Assembly: GCF_007559335.1 (NCBI RefSeq)
Contig: NZ_VMBG01000002.1
Location: 434,001 to 498,000 of the forward strand
Source: Rariglobus hedericola
GTDB taxonomy: Bacteria > Verrucomicrobiota > Verrucomicrobiia > Opitutales > Opitutaceae
Direction: 5' to 3'
Length of the DNA stretch: 64,000 nucleotides
Below are positions 41,046 to 48,988 of the stretch, piece by piece. A program made the translations under genes and the position numbers. Numbering within the stretch: position 1 is the stretch's first letter; the number at the start of each line of letters is the position of its first letter. The notes beneath the pieces are model-generated. The model worked only from the letters and a program-made list of their open reading frames with translations. It was not told where the DNA came from and did not search any database.

Positions 41046-41182
41046 CAAAAATCCTTCATTTATTTTTGAGCGTTTCGAGTCCGGCTGCGTCTATCCCCAT
41101 GTAGTCAGTTTTTTAGTTCTTAAGGTTTGTTTGGTGTTCAAGGTCACAAAGGCCGCCTCTCATGAGAGGCGGCCTTTGTATT
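41046..41182 (+). ncRNA. Candidate small RNA or attenuated leader, about 135 nt
   Basis: The stretch between the SIMPL gene start and the glycine-zipper gene has a sigma70-like promoter (41010-41039) and a strong terminator hairpin (41148-41177) but no convincing gene: the only open frame through it (41026-41307) begins MGFINFSKNPS and has no recognisable features. The transcript would start near 41046 and end near 41182. It could be a free regulatory RNA or a leader whose terminator controls the glycine-zipper gene 120 bases downstream. No known RNA family is recognised by eye. Confidence 0.45.
41148..41182 (+). terminator. Strong hairpin with 14-bp stem
   Basis: AAAGGCCGCCTCTC (41148-41161), AT, GAGAGGCGGCCTTT (41164-41177), then GTATTTT. 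Perfect pairing; the T-run is interrupted. Symmetrical enough to work on both strands. Confidence 0.75.
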
Positions 41183-41303
41183 TTCAGGGATTGGAGCGGC
41201 GGAGAAATATGATCGAGTCCACTCCACGCAGGATCAAGGGGTTGGGTGATTTGCGGGAAACGCGTGCAAACATTCACCGCTGGCTGACGTCTCAGGTGAT
41301 GTT

Positions 41304-41783
41304 ATGAAAAAGACATTACTGGCTTTGGGAGTGGTCGCCTTGATAGCGATTCCTGCGCAGGCACAGGCTATCCGCCCTGCCGTGGTGCAGGGCGCGGTTC
41401 TCGGCGGCGTGGCGGGCGCGGTCATCGGACATAATTCCGGCCGCCATACCGGCGAAGGTGCGGTGATCGGCGCGTTGGCCGGTGCCTTGATCGGCACCGC
41501 GGTCGACCGCAGCAACCAGACGACGGTGGTTTACGCACCCGCACCGCAACCGGTGTATTGCCCGCCGCCACCGGTCACCACGCAGGTCGTCTACGTGCAG
41601 TCGGCCCCGGTGGTTTATAGCACGGGCTATTACGCGCCGTCACCGGCGCCCACGGTGGTGATCTACCGGTCCGCGCCGCCGCCTGTGGTCGTGTATCAGA
41701 ATTATGGTTACGCGAGTTATCCGCAGCCGGTTTACCATCAAGGGCCGCGCGGTGGTTATCCGGGCCGCGGCTGGAGGCGTTAA
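41304..41783 (+). CDS. Exported glycine-zipper protein with Pro/Tyr-rich tail
   Basis: 159 residues. A signal peptide (TLLALGVVALIAIPAQAQA) is followed by a glycine zipper of the YMGG/Rick_17kDa type (VVQGAVLGGVAGAVIGHNSG, then GEGAVIGALAGALIGTAVD), which usually inserts in or lies along the outer membrane. The remaining half is rich in Pro, Tyr and Val (PVYCPPPPVTTQVVYVQSAP), ending PRGGYPGRGWRR. No enzymatic role is expected; such proteins are often stress-related envelope components. CAGGTGAT seven bases ahead of the ATG may act as ribosome binding site. Followed by its own terminator. Confidence 0.82.
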   Translation: MKKTLLALGVVALIAIPAQAQAIRPAVVQGAVLGGVAGAVIGHNSGRHTGEGAVIGALAGALIGTAVDRSNQTTVVYAPAPQPVYCPPPPVTTQVVYVQSAPVVYSTGYYAPSPAPTVVIYRSAPPPVVVYQNYGYASYPQPVYHQGPRGGYPGRGWRR

Positions 41784-41803
41784 GCGCCGGAGGAAAGATT
41801 CAG

Positions 41804-41832
41804 GCCGTGCGCTCGCCGCGCACGGCTTTTTT
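41804..41832 (+). terminator. Terminator after the glycine-zipper gene
   Basis: GCCGTGCGC (41804-41812), loop TCGCC, GCGCACGGC (41818-41826), then six T. Perfect nine-pair stem. Confidence 0.93.
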
Positions 41833-41867
41833 GTCGCTTGGCCCGGAGCGCTTGTTTGTGTGGCTGG

Positions 41868-42461
41868 ATGATTTCGCTGCATGAAGGCCGGGGTTCCCGT
41901 GCGAAAAAACCACCGGCGCAAGCCATGGTGCTCGGGTTGTCCGTGGCCGGCTGTGAGCCGCGCATCTGGCGTCAACTGGTGGTGAAGGAGACGATGTGGC
42001 TGGCGCGCTTGCACGATTCGATCCAGGTGGCGTTCGACTGGTTTGATTATCAGACGCACACCTTTACGCTCGAAGACTTGCGATTGGGAAACCCGGCAAA
42101 GAAGGACGGGGTGATCGTGGAAGATGATCGTGACCTCACGCTGGCCGAGCTCGATCTGGCGAAGCGCGGCGGGATGGTTTACGATTATCACTTCGGCGAC
42201 GGCTGGCGCGTGGATATTCGTGTGGAGAAGGTGATTCCAGTGGCGAAGGGCGAAGTGTATCCGCGGTGCGTGGGCGGAGGCCGTGCGGGCCCGCCGGAGG
42301 ATTGCGGCGGGCTGGAGGCTTATCACGACATGCTGGCGTGTATCGCGGAGCCGACCACGGAACTCGGGCGTGAGTGGATGGAGTGGCTCGGCCCGCAGCA
42401 TGATGTGGAACGGTGCGATCTGGTCGCGATCAACAAGGCGTTGAGAAAGTTCGGCAAATGA
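41868..42461 (+). CDS. Plasmid pRiA4b ORF-3-like protein
   Basis: 197 residues from the ATG at 41868 (a TTG at 41838 is possible). It shows the family pattern: LSVAGCEPRIWRQLVVKETMW near 25-45, HDSIQVAFDWFDYQTHTFTL, a Lys/Asp-rich middle with LTLAELDLAKRGGMVYDYHFGDGWRVDI, then PRCVGGGRAGPPEDCGGLEAYHDML. Proteins of this family are found on plasmids, in IS1096-like elements and in many chromosomes; the role is not known. No transposase or inverted repeats adjoin it, so there is no sign of recent mobility. Its TGA overlaps the next start. Confidence 0.88.
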   Translation: MISLHEGRGSRAKKPPAQAMVLGLSVAGCEPRIWRQLVVKETMWLARLHDSIQVAFDWFDYQTHTFTLEDLRLGNPAKKDGVIVEDDRDLTLAELDLAKRGGMVYDYHFGDGWRVDIRVEKVIPVAKGEVYPRCVGGGRAGPPEDCGGLEAYHDMLACIAEPTTELGREWMEWLGPQHDVERCDLVAINKALRKFGK

Positions 42462-43408
42462 GCGCGCGTGCACGAAAGGGCGCCCGGCGCGGCGGGAAGA
42501 TCAAGGCGGTCTTCTGGTTCAATGTGGTGCTGCTCGCGGTGATGGGCGGCTGGTTTGTGATGCAGCCGGAGCCGCGGCGCGCGGAGGTGAGCAAGCTCGT
42601 TGAAAACTATTTCGAGAAGAGCAAACGCATCGAACTGCTCGATGTGGCGCAGGATATCTACCGCCTTTACTACAGCGGGGATTTTGTCACCGCGACGGCG
42701 GCGGGAGATCGCACGCATATCTACGGCGGCCTGCCGGCGACGGGAAAATTTCCCCATGCGATCCGTGTGCTGGTGAACAAGGGCTACATCGCGGGGTATT
42801 GCGACGCGTTGGAGAATCCCGCGTGGGTCGCGTATCGGGTCGGCGATGTGGCGAAAGTGGAGACACCTGCTCCGCGGCCCGATAACTTCGAGACGGATCT
42901 GCGCACGGCGGCGCGGGTGCCGTCATCCGCGTATACGAATAGTGGATACGATCGCGGCCACATGGCGCCGAACTATGCGGTGGCGACGCGTTACGGTGAG
43001 GCGGCGCAGCGTGAGACGTTTCTCATGTCCAATATCGCGCCGCAGCGGCACGCGCTGAATGCCGGCGTATGGAAGGAAATGGAGATGAAGGTGGCGACGA
43101 GCTATCCGGGCCGTTTTGGCGAAGTGTGGGTGTTGGCGGGACCGGTTTTTGGAGTGCGACCGGCAAAGCTGCCGAATGGCACGGCGGTGCCGGAGGCGTT
43201 TTTTATGATCGTGATCGACGAAAGCGACGGGCGTATCCGGGCGCAGGCGTTGATATTTCCGCAAGAGGCGCCGGCCGGGGCCGATGCGAGGCGGTTTGTC
43301 GTGTCGATCGACGAAGTGGAGCGGCGCACGGGATTGGATTTTCTGACCGAGCTTGATGCTGTGGCGGAGGATTCGCTCGAATCGAAACACGTTGACCGGG
43401 TGTGGTGA
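42458..43408 (+). CDS. NUC-type DNA/RNA non-specific endonuclease
   Basis: 316 residues from the ATG at 42458, overlapping the previous stop by four bases. A basic N-terminus and one membrane segment (AVFWFNVVLLAVMGGWFVM, about 16-34) place the domain outside the cytoplasm. The catalytic DRGH motif is YDRGHMAPN (about 165-168), followed by NIAPQRHALNAGVWKEME, which holds the metal Asn, and WVLAGPVF. These are the essential residues of the Serratia-type beta-beta-alpha-Me nucleases. Anchored periplasmic or surface nuclease, perhaps for DNA scavenging. No immunity protein gene is obvious. Confidence 0.92.
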   Translation: MSARARKGARRGGKIKAVFWFNVVLLAVMGGWFVMQPEPRRAEVSKLVENYFEKSKRIELLDVAQDIYRLYYSGDFVTATAAGDRTHIYGGLPATGKFPHAIRVLVNKGYIAGYCDALENPAWVAYRVGDVAKVETPAPRPDNFETDLRTAARVPSSAYTNSGYDRGHMAPNYAVATRYGEAAQRETFLMSNIAPQRHALNAGVWKEMEMKVATSYPGRFGEVWVLAGPVFGVRPAKLPNGTAVPEAFFMIVIDESDGRIRAQALIFPQEAPAGADARRFVVSIDEVERRTGLDFLTELDAVAEDSLESKHVDRVW

Positions 43409-43580
43409 ACACCGGCGCCGCATCCAGCGGAAATCGTTTTCTTGGTGCTGGTTGAGAATGGAGATGTGATGCGCGGGTTGACGTTCGCGGCATGAAATGC
43501 TTTGATAGGGACGTTCTTTGGAAGGTGCGTGGTCAGTCGGGAGGAGTCGGGCAATGAATGTCCGGTGTCTCCATCTGACC

Positions 43581-43781
43581 ATGAACAAGACAAGTAACCT
43601 GTCTCCGATCAGCGCTTTCAGCGCGTTTGCCCGCTCGGGTTTCTTTAAAAAGAACCTGTCCGGAAAAAGCGCATCAGCTGAAATCGTTCGTCCGAGATAT
43701 TATGAAGCCGCGACGGCGGCCCAGGCTGCGCGCCTCACTGAGGTGCTCGGTCGTGGTATGTCGTCGCACCTGCGGTTCTAA
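43581..43781 (+). CDS. Small hypothetical protein, 66 residues
   Basis: From the ATG at 43581; a longer version to 43518 is possible. Basic, with PISAFSAFARSGFFKKNLSG in the first half and a helical second half (EAATAAQAARLTEVLGRGMS). No known motif, signal peptide or membrane segment. Support for a real transcript comes from a strong terminator 30 bases after its stop (43812-43848) that no other plus-strand gene explains, since the endonuclease ends 400 bases earlier. It may also be a non-coding RNA. Confidence 0.45.
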   Translation: MNKTSNLSPISAFSAFARSGFFKKNLSGKSASAEIVRPRYYEAATAAQAARLTEVLGRGMSSHLRF

Positions 43782-43811
43782 GGAGATCGCAGTTAAAACC
43801 AGTAAACAACG

Positions 43812-43848
43812 CCGCCCGGGAGCTTACGCTTCCGGGCGGTTCTTTTTT
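43812..43848 (+). terminator. Strong terminator downstream of the small gene
   Basis: CCGCCCGGGAGC (43812-43823), loop TTAC, GCTTCCGGGCGG (43828-43839), then TTCTTTTTT. Twelve pairs including one wobble. Confidence 0.9.
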
Positions 43849-43868
43849 GGGGGGAATCAGTGAGCCCT

Positions 43869-44879
43869 TTAGAAGCTCATGCTGAGAGTCGCTCCCGCGC
43901 CCAGGTTGGCGGACTTGTAGGAGTAATCGACGATTTCGTCACCTTGCGGGGTGCGCCAGTCGTAGCTGCTGTAGATGCGGGCACTGGCCCAGGGAGTGAT
44001 GCTGTAGCTGACACTCACGCCGATCGAGCCGGTGAGGTCGCTGCGGCTGACATCGGTGAACGCGCCTTCTTGGAAGTGAAGGTAGTCCGAGTAGGTCAGG
44101 CGGGCGTAAGGTCCGACGACCCAGCGGTCCTTCAGGTAATAATAACCGGCATCAACGGTGTAATCGATTTTGTCGTTACGATCGGCGTTGAAACCGAGGG
44201 GGCCGGCGGGGGCTTCGGCGTCGGTGATGAAGTAGGTGACGCCGGCGCCAAACGACAGGATGTGGTCACGGCCCAAGGAAACCAGCTTGCGGGCCGTCAG
44301 TGCGGTCGAGATCGATTTGTAGGTGAGGTTGTAGTCGGGCGGGCCCTCGAGGCTGTAAACCGCGGTGCCGGTGATACCGAAGCCGAACTCCCAGTTGTTG
44401 CCGCAACGATAGCGCAGCTGGAACGGGATGCTGTAGGCATCGAAATCCAGATTCTGGCGGGCCTGGTCGCCGCCGAACAAATCGTGGTTGTAGCGCTGGT
44501 AAACGAGGCTCAGCGAGGGGAGGAGCAGGCCTTGACCGACGGCGATGCTGTTGCCTTCGGCGCGGGCGACGAGGGTGTTGGCGATCACCACGGTTTCGAC
44601 TTCGTTATTCGGCTGAAGGAAGACGTTGTCGGTGTAGAAAACCTGCAGATCGTAGGCGAGGGAGAGCTTGAACGGCAGCTTGCGCGTTTCGGCCATGCGC
44701 TGGGTGCCGCCGTCGAGATCACCTTTTTCATCGGTGCCGGCTTTGCTGGCCGGCGAGGCGGGGGTGGGCGGCGTGGTGGGTTGCTGGGCGCGGTCGATGA
44801 TGACATCGTTGGCGGACTGGGCGAGGAGCCCGCTGGTGGCTGCGGTGCCGACAAGAGCGGCAAGGATGAAGCGTTTCAT
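43869..44879 (-). CDS. Outer-membrane beta-barrel protein of the FecR/CHASE2 cluster
   Basis: 336 residues with a signal peptide (FILAALVGTAATSGLLAQ). A Pro/Thr-rich stretch (about 30-55) is followed by amphipathic strands alternating every 8-12 residues (LSLAYDLQVFYTDNVFL, FQLRYRCGNNWEFGFGITG, YTVDAGYYYLKDRWVVGPYA) and a terminal strand SANLGAGATLSMSF, the outer-membrane signature. FYTDNVFL resembles the opening of BBP2_2-type barrels, as does AYNDNIL in the barrel at 3.0-4.2 kb. It lies 30 bases after the FecR gene on the same strand, so it is probably co-transcribed. Its partner or cargo is not known. Confidence 0.8.
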   Translation of the reverse strand: MKRFILAALVGTAATSGLLAQSANDVIIDRAQQPTTPPTPASPASKAGTDEKGDLDGGTQRMAETRKLPFKLSLAYDLQVFYTDNVFLQPNNEVETVVIANTLVARAEGNSIAVGQGLLLPSLSLVYQRYNHDLFGGDQARQNLDFDAYSIPFQLRYRCGNNWEFGFGITGTAVYSLEGPPDYNLTYKSISTALTARKLVSLGRDHILSFGAGVTYFITDAEAPAGPLGFNADRNDKIDYTVDAGYYYLKDRWVVGPYARLTYSDYLHFQEGAFTDVSRSDLTGSIGVSVSYSITPWASARIYSSYDWRTPQGDEIVDYSYKSANLGAGATLSMSF

Positions 44880-44909
44880 GCGATTTCGGTGAAGCGGAAG
44901 AGGGATGGA

Positions 44910-46661
44910 TTACTGGGGATTGCCGGGCTGACCACTGGGCAGTTTGTCGATATAGATATTCTCACCGTGAGCGTCGAAATTACCGACGCTATTTACTGAA
45001 TTACCGCCATAGGTAACGCCGGAGATGAAGTTGACCCGGCCGACTTTGGAGGAGCCGAAGTGCGGATAATAGCCGGTGCCATCGACGCCGTTGGCCGTGC
45101 CACCGTCGCGTGAGTAAAGATACACGAAGGAGTTGGCGGGCAGGTCGACATTCTTCAGATTGATGGTGGCGGCCTCCATGATGATGTTGGCCATGCCACT
45201 GCTGAAGCGGGTGTTGTTCAGATCGATCAAGTCGGAGGCGATCAGTCGGACCGAGCCGCCGCTTTCGGTGATAAAGGTGTCGGGAATATAGCCGGTGTTA
45301 TCGATGATCAGATTTCGGGTCGCTCCCACGGTCATGTTCGCGCCGGCTTCGCTGGCGTCGAAGCTGACATTATAGAGAGTGTAACCACTACGGCCGGATT
45401 GTCCGGAGAAGAAGAAGTTGTCGCCCAGAGCGGGAGCTCCGTTGCCGGCGTGATAGGTGTTTTCGTCGAGCGCGATGGGGGTTTCAGTGAGATACTGATA
45501 CGCTTTGATCAAGTTACGCAGGCCTTCGATGTCGGCACCGACGGCAGTCGTGTTGTCGCCGCCCAGGATGCCGAGTTGTTGAAGGCGATTGGTGGGAGGC
45601 TGCTCTCCGTTGGTGAAGCCGAGTTCGATGTAGAGATCGACCACCTTGACCAGATCGGCGGCAAATTGGCCGTCTTGCAGGCGGGTTTCGAGGGCGGCCT
45701 GATTATCGAAACCGCGCTCGATAATGTCGCCGATGGCGAACTGTTGGGATTCGTTCAACGAGCCCAGGAATGCGGTGAACGAGGCAAAGCCGGTCACGGC
45801 GGTCTCACCTTGAATCTCGGTGTTGGCCTCGATGATGGTTTTGATGTCCGTGGTCGGCGTCTTCTCGGTGGCCGTGACTTTTTCGATGAGGGACAGGACG
45901 CGGTCAACGAGCGCCTGGGTTTCAGGCGAGAGGGTTACGCCGAGGCCGGTGGCTGCGTCGAGCGCGAGCTGGAGGGCTTCAGGCGAGAGCTCGCCGGATT
46001 CCACGGCGGCGGCGATGGCGGCGACGGTGGTTTCGGCCCAGTTTTGAGCGATGGCCTGATCGGAGGCGGGAAGCTCTTTGATGCTGTTCACGCTTTGGGT
46101 GGAGCCGCCGGTCTGGGTGATCGAAATCTGGCCGGGGGTGATGGAGACCTGGCGGCCATCCGCGAGGGAGAGGGCGATGTTACCGTGGGTCACGACGACA
46201 GTCTGGATACCGGCGGCGTTGATGCCGACCGTGTAGTTGGTGCCGCGCGCGCCGGCGATGCCGCGGACGGTGCGGATGTTGTAGTCGTAGGCGACGCCTT
46301 CGCTTTTTTGCAGGTCTGAAACGACGGCACCTTTTTTAAGGTCGAGGACGGCGGAGTGGGTGACCTCGGTGGGCGAGGTCTGCTTCTCGGAGATGCTTTC
46401 GAGAACGAGGGTGGTGTTGGGCGTGATGATGGATTTCACGCCGGGCATCGGGGTGAGCACCACGCGACCATCGGCACCGGTGACGATGCGGGTGCCGATG
46501 ACGACGGTCTCGCCTTTGACGACGGCGCGCAGGGCGGAGTCTTCAGGGCGCTGAAGCTCGGCCTGGCCGCTGACAAAAACAACACGCACGGTTTGAGCCG
46601 AAAGCCCCAGCGCGGACGCCAGAGCGAGAACGAGAGAGGCGAACAAGATGTTTACTCGCAT
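44910..46661 (-). CDS. Large exported FecR-domain protein with beta-helix-like C-terminus
   Basis: 583 residues. Signal peptide (LFASLVLALASALGLSAQ), then a FecR domain (about 25-180): TRIVTGADGRVVLTPMPGV, LDLKKGAVVSDLQKSEG, YNIRTVRGIAGARGTNYTVG, VVVTHGNIALSLADGRQVSI. A helical middle (about 200-400) precedes a C-terminal part with short repeated strands (GGSVRLIASDLIDLNNTRF, IIMEAATINLKNVDLPANS) like filamentous haemagglutinin beta-helices. Unlike iron-uptake FecR it has no N-terminal cytoplasmic anchor, and there is no sigma factor or TonB receptor here. Divergent from the CHASE2 cyclase gene (57 bases between starts). Confidence 0.85.
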   Translation of the reverse strand: MRVNILFASLVLALASALGLSAQTVRVVFVSGQAELQRPEDSALRAVVKGETVVIGTRIVTGADGRVVLTPMPGVKSIITPNTTLVLESISEKQTSPTEVTHSAVLDLKKGAVVSDLQKSEGVAYDYNIRTVRGIAGARGTNYTVGINAAGIQTVVVTHGNIALSLADGRQVSITPGQISITQTGGSTQSVNSIKELPASDQAIAQNWAETTVAAIAAAVESGELSPEALQLALDAATGLGVTLSPETQALVDRVLSLIEKVTATEKTPTTDIKTIIEANTEIQGETAVTGFASFTAFLGSLNESQQFAIGDIIERGFDNQAALETRLQDGQFAADLVKVVDLYIELGFTNGEQPPTNRLQQLGILGGDNTTAVGADIEGLRNLIKAYQYLTETPIALDENTYHAGNGAPALGDNFFFSGQSGRSGYTLYNVSFDASEAGANMTVGATRNLIIDNTGYIPDTFITESGGSVRLIASDLIDLNNTRFSSGMANIIMEAATINLKNVDLPANSFVYLYSRDGGTANGVDGTGYYPHFGSSKVGRVNFISGVTYGGNSVNSVGNFDAHGENIYIDKLPSGQPGNPQ

Positions 46662-46701
46662 AAAATATGCAGGATTGAATCTTGGAATTAGGGCCGTGAT
46701 A

Positions 46702-46717
46702 CAAGGGTTTTCCCTAG
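46702..46717. promoter_or_regulatory. Inverted repeat at the CHASE2 cyclase start
   Basis: CAAGGG (46702-46707), TTTT, CCCTAG (46712-46717), directly before the GTG at 46718; five of six pairs match. Its complement CTAGGG-AAAA-CCCTTG resembles the repeat at 31387. Candidate operator in the shared FecR/CHASE2 intergenic region. Confidence 0.45.
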
Positions 46718-48988
46718 GTGAAATTGCCCTTCTTCTCTCTATTGCACAAAATTCCCCCGACTTGGCGGGCTCGGCTGGGGGTTACATTGGTGCTGGCGGG
46801 AGGGCTTGGTTTCGCGGCGAATGCTTTGCCATTGAAAAGCTTGGAGTGGATGACCGAAGGGCTGCGATTGCAGTTGAGGGCCAAGGTGGAGGGTGTGCCG
46901 CCGACAGGTGAAGTTGTTTTGATCGGAGTGGATGTCCGGAGCGTGCACGAGCTCGGGCGCTGGCCGTTTCCGCGTTCTTATCACGGGCAATTGATGGATT
47001 GGCTCGGGCGTGGTGAGAAGACGCGACCCTCGGTGCTGGGCTGGGATATTCTATTTACCGAAGAGGATTTGAATCCTGGGATGGACAGCCTCCTGGTCGA
47101 GCCAACGGTGCGGAAAGACTATCCGGTGGTCATGGGCGCACAGTTCGATGAGGCGGCGGCGGGATTAATGGTGGTGACCGGAGGGCGGCCCGCACTGGTT
47201 CCGCCACGGCTGACGGCACCGCTGGCCAAAGCAGAAGGTGCGTTGAAGAGGCTGCCGGATCGCGTGGGCGGGCAGTTGCCCATTCCGCTCTTACTGGAAT
47301 CGACATCGTTTGCTTTTCTTAATGCCGATGCCGACTCCGACGGGGTGGTCCGCCGGTTCCCTCTCGTCGTGAGAGTGGGTGATAATGTCTATCCGAGTCT
47401 GGTGTTGGATCTGATGATGAAGCACCTTCACGTGGGCGCGGCGCAGGTGGAAATCATCCCGGGCGTGGCGGTGGTCATTCACGAAAACGGTGGTGGAGAA
47501 CGACGCATCCCTGTGGATAAGGCGGGGTATTTTACGCTTAACTATCGTTACGAACTGCGATCGGAAAAATTCCCCAACGGCATCGATGAGATCTCCTATG
47601 TCGTCCTGCACGAAACGCTCTTGAAGCAGGTCGAGTTTGGCGAAAAGGGCGAGGCGCCTGCAACCGGCGGCAAAATCGCGATCGTGGGTCAGACGGCGGT
47701 GGGCTTGAGCGATATCGGGCCCAGTCCGCTCAACGGGCAAAGCGCCAAGGTGCTCGTGCATATCAATGCATTGGAAAACATCCTGCGCGGCGATTATCTG
47801 CGACCGGTTTCACGCTGGCCGGGATTGGTGGTGATATTGTTGCTGGGCCTGGGCGCGGCTTGGGTTCTGGAGGTGCGACGCTCGATTTATGTGATCCTGA
47901 TTCCCGTGCTGGCGGTGGCATTCGCCGCTGTTGCGTGGCTGCTGCTGGTGTGGGGCAACTGGATGGTGCCGCTGGCGGTGCCGCTGGTGGCGTTTGCCGT
48001 GCAACAGGCGGCGGTGACGATGTTGAAGATCCGTGAGGAGCAGGCGCAACGTGACCGCATCCGCCGTATGTTTGGCTCCTATGTGTCGCCGGAGCTGGTG
48101 CGGCGCATGGTGGATGCGCGGGTCGAGCCGCAGCTGGGCGGACACGAGGATGAGATCAGTGCGTTCTTCAGCGACATCCAGGGATTTTCGGCGTTTTCCG
48201 AAGTGCTGTCGCCGGCGGACCTCGTTGTATTGCTTAATGAATACCTCGGGGCGATGACCGACATCCTGCAGGACAGCGGCGGGGCGCTCGATAAATACAT
48301 CGGCGATGCGATCGTGGCGATGTTCGGCGGGCTCGTGCCGCTGCCCGATCATGCGCGGCGCGCCTGCGAAGCCACGGCGAAGATGCAACTGAGGCAGGCC
48401 GAGCTGCGTGCCAAATGGACCGCGCAAGGCGATCGCTGGCCGCCACTCGTGCATGCGATGCGCACGCGCATTGGCATCAACTCGGGGAGTGTGGTGGTGG
48501 GCAACATGGGTTCGAGCCACCGGTTCAACTACACGATGATGGGAGACACGGTGAATCTCGCGGCGCGTTGCGAAAGCGGTGCGAAGTCCTTCGGCGCTTA
48601 TGCAGTGGCCACGGGTGCGACGGTGACGGCGGCCAAGGCGGCGGGCTGTGAGTGCGTGTTTCGTTTGCTGGACCGCATCGTGGTCAAAGGCCGCACGGAG
48701 CCGGTGGAGATTTTTGAAATCGTGGCGTTGTCGCCCGCGCATTTACCCGAGGGTGCGGTGCGTTGTCTCGAGCTGTTTGAGAAAGGCCGGATGCATTATC
48801 TGCAACAGGAATGGGATGCGGCGACGCAGTGTTTTGAGGAGGCGATTCCTCTTGAACCGTTACAAGTGGAACGTGACGCGGGCGTGGAGGCCAATCCTTC
48901 GCTGCTCATGCGCGCGCGTTGTATCGGATTGAAGGCGCATCCGCCCGGTGCGGCTTGGGATGGTGTTTACCGGATGACGAGCAAATGA
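46718..48988 (+). CDS. CHASE2-domain class III nucleotide cyclase
   Basis: 756 residues, GTG start. A first membrane segment (about 17-37) is followed by a periplasmic CHASE2 sensor domain (about 45-340; GEVVLIGVDVRSVHELGRWPFPR, LGWDILFTEED, KIAIVGQTAVGLSDIGPSPL). Three membrane segments come next (about 365-440), and a cyclase domain (about 470-665). Metal aspartates are in FFSDIQGFS (about 483) and KYIGDAIVAMFG (about 528), with GDTVNLAARCE giving the remaining catalytic residues, so it should be active; ATP versus GTP use is not settled by eye. A short TPR-like tail follows. It overlaps the second FecR-like gene (ATGA). Confidence 0.92.
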   Translation: MKLPFFSLLHKIPPTWRARLGVTLVLAGGLGFAANALPLKSLEWMTEGLRLQLRAKVEGVPPTGEVVLIGVDVRSVHELGRWPFPRSYHGQLMDWLGRGEKTRPSVLGWDILFTEEDLNPGMDSLLVEPTVRKDYPVVMGAQFDEAAAGLMVVTGGRPALVPPRLTAPLAKAEGALKRLPDRVGGQLPIPLLLESTSFAFLNADADSDGVVRRFPLVVRVGDNVYPSLVLDLMMKHLHVGAAQVEIIPGVAVVIHENGGGERRIPVDKAGYFTLNYRYELRSEKFPNGIDEISYVVLHETLLKQVEFGEKGEAPATGGKIAIVGQTAVGLSDIGPSPLNGQSAKVLVHINALENILRGDYLRPVSRWPGLVVILLLGLGAAWVLEVRRSIYVILIPVLAVAFAAVAWLLLVWGNWMVPLAVPLVAFAVQQAAVTMLKIREEQAQRDRIRRMFGSYVSPELVRRMVDARVEPQLGGHEDEISAFFSDIQGFSAFSEVLSPADLVVLLNEYLGAMTDILQDSGGALDKYIGDAIVAMFGGLVPLPDHARRACEATAKMQLRQAELRAKWTAQGDRWPPLVHAMRTRIGINSGSVVVGNMGSSHRFNYTMMGDTVNLAARCESGAKSFGAYAVATGATVTAAKAAGCECVFRLLDRIVVKGRTEPVEIFEIVALSPAHLPEGAVRCLELFEKGRMHYLQQEWDAATQCFEEAIPLEPLQVERDAGVEANPSLLMRARCIGLKAHPPGAAWDGVYRMTSK

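Noticed and set aside
41026-41307. 93-codon frame upstream of the glycine-zipper gene
   Set aside because: It runs straight through a strong terminator hairpin, has no motif, and overlaps a probable promoter; a small RNA explains the region better.
41868-42461. pRiA4b ORF-3-like gene as evidence for an insertion sequence
   Set aside because: No transposase, terminal inverted repeats or target duplication are visible; the family is common in chromosomes.
43869-46661. FecR plus barrel as a ferric-citrate type uptake system
   Set aside because: No FecI-type sigma factor, TonB box or plug domain; the barrel is too small for a TonB-dependent receptor.
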